Origin: Akkermansia muciniphila
Lineage (GTDB): Bacteria > Verrucomicrobiota > Verrucomicrobiia > Limisphaerales > UBA1100
Length of the DNA stretch: 43,102 bases
NCBI GenBank assembly: GCA_945903605.1
Contig: CAMDOH010000018.1
Span: forward strand, 1-43,102
Direction of reading: 5' to 3'
Shown: positions 19,787-27,257 of the stretch, in pieces
Layout of the letters: the number at the start of each line of letters is the position of its first letter
Numbering within the stretch: the first letter of the stretch is position 1
Made by a program: the position numbers and the translations under genes
Notes under the pieces: generated by a model
Told to the model about the DNA's origin: nothing
Seen by the model: only the letters and a program-made list of their open reading frames with translations
The model's database searches: none

Positions 19787-20950
19787 ATGGACCTCATACG
19801 CACACCCAACAATTCTGAAAATGGACAGGTACGCGCGATCATCAAGAAGCACCTCGAAATTAATCCATTTACAGAAATTGTCGCCAATGGCCGAAAGATC
19901 ATTTGGACCTTGCCGAACGAAAATGCCTGGTGGCGTGCGCGCAACCTTTTGACTGCAGAAGTGGAGACCATCGCTTGGCTGGATGCATTCGAACCTGCAG
20001 ACACATTGTTAGATGTTGGCGCTAACATGGGACTCTATTCACTTTACGCTGCTCAGGGGGGAAACCGTGTCTTTGCCTTCGAACCCGAGTCAACGAACTT
20101 TGCCCTTCTCAACACCAACATCTTTGCAAACCAGCTCTCCGATAAAGTCACCGCTTGGTGTGTGGCATTATCCAACAAGGATGGTTTGGACCGGTTTTAT
20201 CTGAGTAAATTCTTGGGATCTGGGTCTGGCCATAGCTTTGGTGAATGCGTAACGGACAACCTGCAGCCACGTTCAGCAGAGCACGTTCAAGGCGCTGTCG
20301 GAGTTCGTTTGGATTCGCTGATCAAGGATCAGAGCATCTCCATTCCCCAGCACATCAAAATCGATGTCGATGGGTTTGAGCACAAAGTGATTGAAGGAGG
20401 CTTGAAGACGCTCGCTAGCCCGCATCTCAAATCTGTCCTGGTGGAAATGAACAGGCGACTTCCTGAACATCGCGATATTTTTCGTCTCATGAAAGAATGC
20501 GGGTTTCATTGTTCGGATAATTTCATGAGATTGGGCGAATTTCGTGAAGGGCATTTTTCGCAAGTAGGGAATATCCTGTTCGCGCGGTCACTTGAATGGG
20601 CCGAAGAAATTGCCAGAGTCGGTCAGGCGCGATTTGAAAGTGATTCTGCCGCTCAGGAAATTAAACGACACCATGAGACCGGACAGATGACGCCACTTAC
20701 CGGAGCGTTTCCTGAAGAAAAACTACACCTGTCACTTCCCAAGTTATCCGAGTTGATTGTGGAATCAGTGGAGAGCCAATCCGATGGGATCCTTGTCAAA
20801 GGATGGTGTCGACTTCCTGAACACGCCCTACAACTTTCAACTATTCTGAAAGCAGACGGAAAGTTTAAGCGCTCAGTGAGCGAGCCAATTTTAACAAAAG
20901 GGGACGATCGCAGCAACTCACGCTATCGATTCCAAATTTTGTGCCAGTAG
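19787..20950 (+). CDS. FkbM family methyltransferase with C-terminal extension
   Basis: TLLDVGANMGLYSLYAAQGGNRVFAFEPESTNFALLNTNI (SAM binding), LDSLIK...HIKIDVDGFEHKVIEGG (FkbM signature). 6 nt after the dioxygenase stop. Confidence 0.88.
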   Translation: MDLIRTPNNSENGQVRAIIKKHLEINPFTEIVANGRKIIWTLPNENAWWRARNLLTAEVETIAWLDAFEPADTLLDVGANMGLYSLYAAQGGNRVFAFEPESTNFALLNTNIFANQLSDKVTAWCVALSNKDGLDRFYLSKFLGSGSGHSFGECVTDNLQPRSAEHVQGAVGVRLDSLIKDQSISIPQHIKIDVDGFEHKVIEGGLKTLASPHLKSVLVEMNRRLPEHRDIFRLMKECGFHCSDNFMRLGEFREGHFSQVGNILFARSLEWAEEIARVGQARFESDSAAQEIKRHHETGQMTPLTGAFPEEKLHLSLPKLSELIVESVESQSDGILVKGWCRLPEHALQLSTILKADGKFKRSVSEPILTKGDDRSNSRYRFQILCQ

Positions 20951-20973
20951 AAAAAACTGGCCACACTGGCCAG
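20951..20973 (-). terminator. Rho-independent terminator for minus-strand transcription leaving the 21047 DUF1501 gene
   Basis: Minus strand reads CTGGCC-AGTGT-GGCCAG-TTTTTT: perfect 6-bp GC-rich stem, 5-nt loop, T-tract; about 75 nt downstream of the DUF1501 stop. Confidence 0.7.
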
Positions 20974-21046
20974 CCCGCCAGCTCATTTCCCAGCCTCATG
21001 AGCATTGGAAATCACAAACAGACTCTTTGGGCGACCCCTCCCGCAA

Positions 21047-22465
21047 TCAGGCGATAATCTCCTTCACCACGCGGCCGGAGACGTCGGTCAGCCGGAAGTC
21101 GCGCCCGGCATAGCGGTAGGTGAAGCGTTCGTGATCAAATCCGAGCAGGTGCAGAATGGTGGCGTGCAGGTCGTGGACGCTTACGGGATTTTCCTCGGCC
21201 TTGAACCCAAACTCGTCGGTCGCGCCGTAGGCCATGCCGCCTTTGACACCGCCGCCGGCCAGCCACACGCTGAAACCATAATGATTGTGGTCGCGGCCCA
21301 GTCGCGATTGCCCGTCGTTCTTGAGTTCCACCGTGGGCGTGCGGCCAAATTCGCCGCCAAAAATAATCAGCGTGCTCTCGAGCATGCCGCGTTGTTTGAG
21401 GTCGGCCAATAGCGCGGCGACGGGCTGATCCAGATCGCGCGCGAGTTTGCGATGGGCACCTTCGATGTTGTCGTGATTATCCCACGGCTGCCCAGCGCCG
21501 TGCCAGAGTTGCACGAAGCGCGCGCCGCGTTCGACTAGCCTGCGGGCGATGAGCGTCTGCCGCGCATGCACTCCCTCGCCGTACATCGCGCGGATGTGCG
21601 CGGGTTCGCGGGTGATGTCGAAGGCGTCGGCGGCTTCCATCTGCATGCGGTAGGCCAGCTCGAAGGATTGGATGCGCGCCTCCAACCGGTCATCCGTCGC
21701 GCGTGCGCGTTGATGATCGGCATTGAGCCGGCGCAATAATTCCAACTGGCGTTGCTGGCCGCCGGGTGTGGCGTGGCGGCTGCGGATATTCTCAATGAGC
21801 TTGTCGAGATCGGTATGCTGGGAATCCACCATCGTGCCTTGAAATGCGCCGGGCAGAAAACCCGCCGTCCAGTTGTCGGAATCGCGGATCGGAAATCCGC
21901 CCGGGCAGAGCACGATGAAGCCGGGCAGGTTTTGATTCTCCGCGCCCAGTCCATACGTCACCCACGACCCCACGCTGGGCCGGCTCTGCACCGAATCACC
22001 GCAGTTCATCAGCATGAGCGAGGGCTCGTGGTTGGGCACCTCGGCGTGCATGGATCGGATGACCGCCAGTTCGTCGGCATGCGCAGACAGTTTGGGAAAG
22101 ATGTCGCTGATGGGCAGGCCGCTTGCGCCGTGCTGCGCGAATTTGAAGGGCGTGGGAAATGCCGCGCCGGTCTTGCGTTCGGTGCGCAGATTGGCAAAGG
22201 GCAGCGGCTTGCCTGCATACGTGGCGAGCGCGGGCTTGGGATCAAATGTGTCCACCTGCGATGGGCCGCCGTTGAGGAAGAAATGGATGACACGCTTGGC
22301 CCGGCCAAAATAATGCGGCGCGCGCGGTGTCAAAGGATTGGCCGAGGGCGCCGCGTTGAGCAAGCCCGCCAACCCCACCGCGCCCATGCCCATGCCGCAA
22401 CGGGTGAGAAACTCGCGGCGCGAAGGGGCAGTCACCGGATGAGGTTTGCGGCCAGAGTCATTCAT
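21047..22465 (-). CDS. DUF1501 family protein, Tat signal
   Basis: SRREFLTRCGMGMGAVGLAGLLNA; GGPSQVDTFDPKPAL; GEFGRTPTVELKNDGQSRLGRDHNHYGFSVWLAGGGVKGGMAYGATDEFGF; DVSGRVVKEIIA*. Start set at the internal Met 22465, 4 nt after the PSD1 stop. Confidence 0.92.
   Translation of the reverse strand: MNDSGRKPHPVTAPSRREFLTRCGMGMGAVGLAGLLNAAPSANPLTPRAPHYFGRAKRVIHFFLNGGPSQVDTFDPKPALATYAGKPLPFANLRTERKTGAAFPTPFKFAQHGASGLPISDIFPKLSAHADELAVIRSMHAEVPNHEPSLMLMNCGDSVQSRPSVGSWVTYGLGAENQNLPGFIVLCPGGFPIRDSDNWTAGFLPGAFQGTMVDSQHTDLDKLIENIRSRHATPGGQQRQLELLRRLNADHQRARATDDRLEARIQSFELAYRMQMEAADAFDITREPAHIRAMYGEGVHARQTLIARRLVERGARFVQLWHGAGQPWDNHDNIEGAHRKLARDLDQPVAALLADLKQRGMLESTLIIFGGEFGRTPTVELKNDGQSRLGRDHNHYGFSVWLAGGGVKGGMAYGATDEFGFKAEENPVSVHDLHATILHLLGFDHERFTYRYAGRDFRLTDVSGRVVKEIIA
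21053..21082. repeat. 30-bp direct repeat, right copy (3' end of intact DUF1501)
   Basis: Identical to 18703-18732. Confidence 0.9.
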
Positions 22466-22469
22466 CGTG

Positions 22470-25400
22470 TCAGTCCACAAAGGCAAATTCATTGGCCAGC
22501 AGCAGCACGTGCGCGTAGGCCTCCAGCGGCCTTAGCCAGGGCTGCGTCGCGGTCGGCGGTCCGCCGAAATCCGCCCGGGCATTCCAGATCTGTGCCGCCA
22601 GCGGAGCGAGAGTTTGAATGGACGGTGTCCATTGGAAATCATCGTGGCTCAGCGTGCCGCCAATATCCACCACGAAATCCAGCGTGTCGCCCTTGCGCAA
22701 TTCCACCTTTGCCACAGCCGCCTCAGCCTGCGTGTGGTGCAGCTTCCATTGACCGAGCACGCCCTGTCCGCTGGAAATGATGAACGCGCGGATGCCGTCG
22801 CCCGGCTGCGCCTCGTGCTTCACCGTGCCGGTGATGGACACCGCCACATCGGCCGGCGCCACCCAGCGTCGCACGGCGGCGTGGGCCAGAATGTTGCCGG
22901 GATGCCCGCTTGTGCCGGTCAGCTTTGCCCAGCCAAGTTTGTCATCGGGATAAACCGCGCTGCCCTGCCACGCCTCGCCGGAAAAATACGGCAGCGCTTT
23001 GAAGCCCGTCACGCGGCCGGTCGTGGCGTTGACTTCACCGTAGCCATATTGCCACTCGGGCGGCACGGTTTTGGCAACCGGCTGAAGATTGGAATCGGGC
23101 GCGGCCAGAAATTCCATTCCCGCGGCCAACTGTTGTGCGGTCGGTTCGCGCAGATAGATTGCCGAATAAAGAGCACGCACGCGGGACTCCACGTTGCCGG
23201 GCGAATCGCGTTCCACTCTGGCGGCGAGCGCGCGCGCGCGGGCGGCCACGAACGGGCTGTTCAAAAGAAAGAGCGATTGCTGCGGCACCGTGGTGGCCGA
23301 GCGTTGCGGGCAGTGCATGTCGGGATTGGCGAAGTCAAACACCCGCAGCACTCCGGGCACAAACTGGCGGTCCACCAGTCCGTAAATCGACCGTCGCGTG
23401 CTGAAGGGCGCGGTGTGCATCCCCACCGGACGCCCGCCGCGTTGCTCGTCCAGTTCGCCCGCGACAAAGAGCATCGAATCACGCAGTGCCTCGTAGTCCA
23501 TCCGCTGTCGCGGAAACGTGGCCAGAAGGCGGTTCTCCGGATCCATCGCCAGCGCCGCAGGGTTTTCCGTTCCGCTCTGCTGATACGCGGCGCTGTTCAT
23601 GATGAGCCGGTGCAGTTTTTTCTGCGACCACCCCCCGGTGACAAATCCGCGAGCCAGCCAGTCCAATAATTCGGGATGGCTGGGCGGCTCGGCGCGAGTG
23701 CCCAGATCGCTCGGCGTGCGCACCAGACCCGCGCCGAAGTGATGCCGCCAGATGCGATTGACCGCCACGCGCGCCGTGAGCGGATTGTCCGCGCTGGCAA
23801 TGGCGTGGGCCAGTTCCAACCGGCCACTGCCTTGAGAAAAGGGTTTTCTCTGTGGCCCCGCCAGCGCGGATAGAAATTGGCGCGGCGCTTCGTCGCCTTT
23901 GCTGGCCGGTTTGCCGCGCAAGAAAACGCGCGGTTGCGGTTCCGCTGGCCCGTCGTGCAGCACGAGCGCGTGCGGCGTGGCTCCGGGCGTGCGGATCAAC
24001 ACGCGATCCACTTCGCCCTGCAATTTCCACAGCGCTTCGATCTGATCGGTGGTGAAAAAGGATTCGTTGTTCGCGATGCCCGTGTCGGGCACCACGCAGG
24101 GGGAATCCGGTGTGTAAAGGATTCGCCGGATTTCTTCGACATCGGGTGAGGCCAGTCCCGTGGGGAGCGGGTTGCCTTTCTTGCGCGCGGCATCGAGCAC
24201 GTCGCGCCATTGCGCCTCGACTTCGGCGAACAGACGGCCATAACGCGCGGCCACCTCGGCCATATCTTTGGGCGGGGTGATGAACGCGGCTCTCACCAGA
24301 AGATTGGGCTTTTGTGTGGCGCTATTGGACTGGCTTAAATACGCGGCGGCGGCGCGTTCCACTTCGCCAGCCGGCACACGTCGCAGATGATGCCACAGGC
24401 CAAAGACGGGGTCATGGCCACGTTCGCGCTGTGAAATGAAATCGCGCCAGCGCCGCACGAAGGCGGGAATGAGATCTTTGTCGGTGAGAATCTGGTCGAA
24501 TCCCTCCTCGGGAAAACCCGACAGATTCAATTGCGCGGCGAGGTAGTCGCCCGCTCGACCGCGCGCGCGCGCGCTGGTTTCATCGCGTCGCGTGGCGAAG
24601 GTGTCGGCAAAAGTTTTGGCCTTGGCCAGATATTCCTTTTCAAAGGCGGAATGCGTTTCGGTGCGCGCGGGCGCGGGCTCAAGGCTGATCATTTTCTCCA
24701 CCGAGTTGTGAAAGACGCCGTAGAGCGAATAGTAGTCCGCCGTGGGGATGGGATCGTATTTGTGATTGTGACAGCGGGCGCAACTGACGGTCAGTCCGAG
24801 CATCCCGCGAGTGACGGCGTCGATGCGGTCGTCAATGATGTCGTGCGTGACGCCAAGAAATCGGCGGCCCACGGTGAGAAACCCCATCGCCGCTTGCGCG
24901 TTCAAATCCTTGGGCGCGGCTTGATCGGCCGCGAGCTGCAACAAAAGAAAACGGTCGTAGGGCAGATCGTCGTTGAGCGCGCGGATGACCCAGTCGCGAT
25001 ACGTGTGGGCATGAACCCAGAAACGTTCCTCGCGCGCGTACACGTAGCCTTTGGTGTCGGAATAGCGCGCAACATCCAGCCAGTAACGGCCCCAACGCTC
25101 GCCATATCGCGGCGAGTCGAGCAGGCGATCCACGGCTTTGGCGAAGGCATCGGGCGCGGTGTCGGCCACAAAAGCATCCGCTTCCGCAGGCGTCGGCGGC
25201 AGTCCTGTCAGATCGTATGTCGCGCGGCGCAAGAGTGCGCGCTTCTCGGCGGGTGCGGCGGGCTTCAGTCCGTTGGCTTCGAGCTTGGAGAGGATGAACG
25301 CGTCGATGGGATTGCGCGGCCACGTTGTGTGCTTCACGGACGGCGGTTGAGTTTCCTGCACCGGCGCGAAGGCCCAATGAGATTTTGACACCACCCTTTC

Positions 25401-25520
25401 CTTGGTGGGCGCTGCACAGGCGGCCAGCATCACACAGACCACCGCCGTCGCAGCCTTGATTGCGCTCCGCACCACGTGCCCTTTGGATTGCCACATCGAG
25501 GTCCCCATTTTGCAGGTCAT
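22470..25520 (-). CDS. DUF1549/DUF1553 (PSD1) protein, possible lipoprotein, without PSCyt1; beta-sandwich-like module near C-terminus
   Basis: AVVCVMLAACAAPTKE lipobox-like; CARCHNHKYDPIPTADYYSLYGVF; ARVAVNRIWRHHFGAGLVRTPSDLG; NEFAFVD*. ATGA overlap (25517-25520) with the upstream gene; internal Mets at 25508 and 25496 are alternatives. Confidence 0.92.
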   Translation of the reverse strand: MTCKMGTSMWQSKGHVVRSAIKAATAVVCVMLAACAAPTKERVVSKSHWAFAPVQETQPPSVKHTTWPRNPIDAFILSKLEANGLKPAAPAEKRALLRRATYDLTGLPPTPAEADAFVADTAPDAFAKAVDRLLDSPRYGERWGRYWLDVARYSDTKGYVYAREERFWVHAHTYRDWVIRALNDDLPYDRFLLLQLAADQAAPKDLNAQAAMGFLTVGRRFLGVTHDIIDDRIDAVTRGMLGLTVSCARCHNHKYDPIPTADYYSLYGVFHNSVEKMISLEPAPARTETHSAFEKEYLAKAKTFADTFATRRDETSARARGRAGDYLAAQLNLSGFPEEGFDQILTDKDLIPAFVRRWRDFISQRERGHDPVFGLWHHLRRVPAGEVERAAAAYLSQSNSATQKPNLLVRAAFITPPKDMAEVAARYGRLFAEVEAQWRDVLDAARKKGNPLPTGLASPDVEEIRRILYTPDSPCVVPDTGIANNESFFTTDQIEALWKLQGEVDRVLIRTPGATPHALVLHDGPAEPQPRVFLRGKPASKGDEAPRQFLSALAGPQRKPFSQGSGRLELAHAIASADNPLTARVAVNRIWRHHFGAGLVRTPSDLGTRAEPPSHPELLDWLARGFVTGGWSQKKLHRLIMNSAAYQQSGTENPAALAMDPENRLLATFPRQRMDYEALRDSMLFVAGELDEQRGGRPVGMHTAPFSTRRSIYGLVDRQFVPGVLRVFDFANPDMHCPQRSATTVPQQSLFLLNSPFVAARARALAARVERDSPGNVESRVRALYSAIYLREPTAQQLAAGMEFLAAPDSNLQPVAKTVPPEWQYGYGEVNATTGRVTGFKALPYFSGEAWQGSAVYPDDKLGWAKLTGTSGHPGNILAHAAVRRWVAPADVAVSITGTVKHEAQPGDGIRAFIISSGQGVLGQWKLHHTQAEAAVAKVELRKGDTLDFVVDIGGTLSHDDFQWTPSIQTLAPLAAQIWNARADFGGPPTATQPWLRPLEAYAHVLLLANEFAFVD

Positions 25521-27142
25521 TTCTGAACGGACAATTCGAGGATGCGCCCGGGTAACATGGGCAGGCCGCTTTTCTGATCGGTCGTGCGCGTGTACTCGGC
25601 GATGAACACGCGGCCCGGCCCGAGATGCAGATCAATCGGTCGCGCCAGCGGCGTCAGCATCGTGGAAAAAATCGACTGCCAGCGGCCATCCTTTTTTTCC
25701 AGCCGCGCTTCGAGTAAATCAAAACCCACGTCCTTGTCCAGGGACGCCATGTTGCCGTATCGCGCCACCAGCACCGCGCCGCGAGTCGCCGCTGGAAAAT
25801 CTTTTCCCAGCCACACCACGCCCGAGGGCGAGGAGTGGGGATCGAAAGTGGACATCGATTGCCGCGCCGCGCCGCCCGCCGCCGGGCCGAGGTTCAACAC
25901 CGGCAGCGTGATTTTCAGATTGGCCGGAGTTTGGGGCGTGTGCGGATAGGGCTTGTTTTTCCAGTCGGCGAATTGAAATGGAAAACCGTAGTGCCCGCCC
26001 GGCTCGATGACATTCAATTCCTCCGGCGCGTCGGCATTGGGGCCGTTCTCGGTGCCGATGATGCGGCCCTTGTCGTCCCAGCAAAAATCGTAGGTGTTGC
26101 GCAGTCCGCGCGCGTGGATCTCGATCTTCGGCTTTGCCGCCTCGGGATCGATGCGCCACATGCAGGCTGTGAGCGGCGTCTCGCCCTCGGAAGAAAATCG
26201 CGGGTCGCTGCTCTTCTCATTGCCGTCGGTACGCGCGCCGCTGCTCACGTACAGCTTGCCATCGGGCCCCACGTCGATGTGGTTGACGCCATGATTGAAC
26301 GGCCCATGCCCGAAGGGATACTTCGTCTGCAACCACGCCTGCGGCGCGAAAGGATCGCCGCCGGTCTCATCGGTCGTCCGGAAAATCGTCACCTCGCATT
26401 GCACCGGTCGCGCGGTTTCGTTCTGCTGATTGACCACGATGTAGAGCCGCCGCTTTTTGTCCATCGTCATGCCCAGCGCCTGTGCCTCGCCCAGTTTGGC
26501 ATTCAGATAATTCTTCGCGCGAAAGAGCGGCCGCGTGTTTCCTGTGGCGGCATCCACGCGGAACACATCTCCATTGAGCGCCAGGGCGTACAACACCTTT
26601 CCAGTTCCATCGCTCGCCAGTCGCGTGGGCGAGGCGGGCAGTCGCGCCACTTCGCGCAATGCCCAACCTTTGGGCGGCTTGGGCAGCGGCGCAAAGTCCG
26701 CTGATTTGAGAAGCGCTTCATAAGTGGGGAAGCGCGATTTTGCGCGCTCGGCCTTGATCTCCGCCGCCGCCACGGCGGGCGCGCTATTGCCCCAACTGTT
26801 GAGCACGAACGTCAGCAAGTCGGCTGCCTGCGCGTCATCAACCACCGGCACCGGCATGCGCCCGTTGTATTTCTCGCCGTTGATTACGATCTCGCCGCCG
26901 ATGCCTTCGCACAGAATGCGAATGGCACGCGCGCGGTCGGCCATCAGAAAGTCCGACTTGGCCAGCGGAGGAAAAGTGCCGGGCGAACCTTGTCCATCGG
27001 CTTGGTGACAATAAAAACAATGCTGCAAATAAAGCGCGCGCCCGCGTTCCATCTGCGGCGCGTCGGCAGCGGGCAACGTGGAGGCGAAAGCAAAAAGCAA
27101 AAGAGAGAGGTGCGCCCAGCGCGAAAGAGTGACGGGAATCAT
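25517..27142 (-). CDS. Cytochrome c domain fused to sorbosone/glucose dehydrogenase-type beta-propeller (PQQ-type dehydrogenase-like)
   Basis: GRALYLQHCFYCHQADGQGSPGTFPPLAKSDFL (CxxCH); VGPDGKLYVSSGARTDGNEK, RGLRNTYDFCWDDKGRIIGTENGPNADAPEELNVIEPGGHYGFPFQ. Start set at MIPVTLSRWAHLSLLLFAFASTLPAAD. Confidence 0.85.
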   Translation of the reverse strand: MIPVTLSRWAHLSLLLFAFASTLPAADAPQMERGRALYLQHCFYCHQADGQGSPGTFPPLAKSDFLMADRARAIRILCEGIGGEIVINGEKYNGRMPVPVVDDAQAADLLTFVLNSWGNSAPAVAAAEIKAERAKSRFPTYEALLKSADFAPLPKPPKGWALREVARLPASPTRLASDGTGKVLYALALNGDVFRVDAATGNTRPLFRAKNYLNAKLGEAQALGMTMDKKRRLYIVVNQQNETARPVQCEVTIFRTTDETGGDPFAPQAWLQTKYPFGHGPFNHGVNHIDVGPDGKLYVSSGARTDGNEKSSDPRFSSEGETPLTACMWRIDPEAAKPKIEIHARGLRNTYDFCWDDKGRIIGTENGPNADAPEELNVIEPGGHYGFPFQFADWKNKPYPHTPQTPANLKITLPVLNLGPAAGGAARQSMSTFDPHSSPSGVVWLGKDFPAATRGAVLVARYGNMASLDKDVGFDLLEARLEKKDGRWQSIFSTMLTPLARPIDLHLGPGRVFIAEYTRTTDQKSGLPMLPGRILELSVQK

Positions 27143-27211
27143 GGGCGCGAGAATAGGGCAGCCTGCGCCACCCTGCAACGGGATTGTCAGCACCCGCCCG
27201 AGCTACTCGCG

Positions 27212-27241
27212 TTGACTTGGCGTGTGGGCCGGGATTAATCT
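27212..27241 (+). promoter_or_regulatory. Candidate sigma70-type promoter for the 27258 gene in the divergent intergenic region
   Basis: TTGACT (27212-27217), 18-nt spacer, TAATCT (27236-27241); would give a very short 5' leader before ATG at 27258. Confidence 0.3.
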
Positions 27242-27257
27242 CAAAAAACTTTCCACC

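Noticed and set aside
18733-21052. Interpretation of the PhyH-FkbM cassette as a classical transposon or IS element
   Set aside because: No transposase, integrase or terminal inverted repeats seen; only a direct repeat derived from host gene sequence.
21752-22780. 342-aa plus-strand ORF
   Set aside because: Antisense to a DUF1501 and a PSD1 gene; low-complexity Arg/Ala-rich composition.
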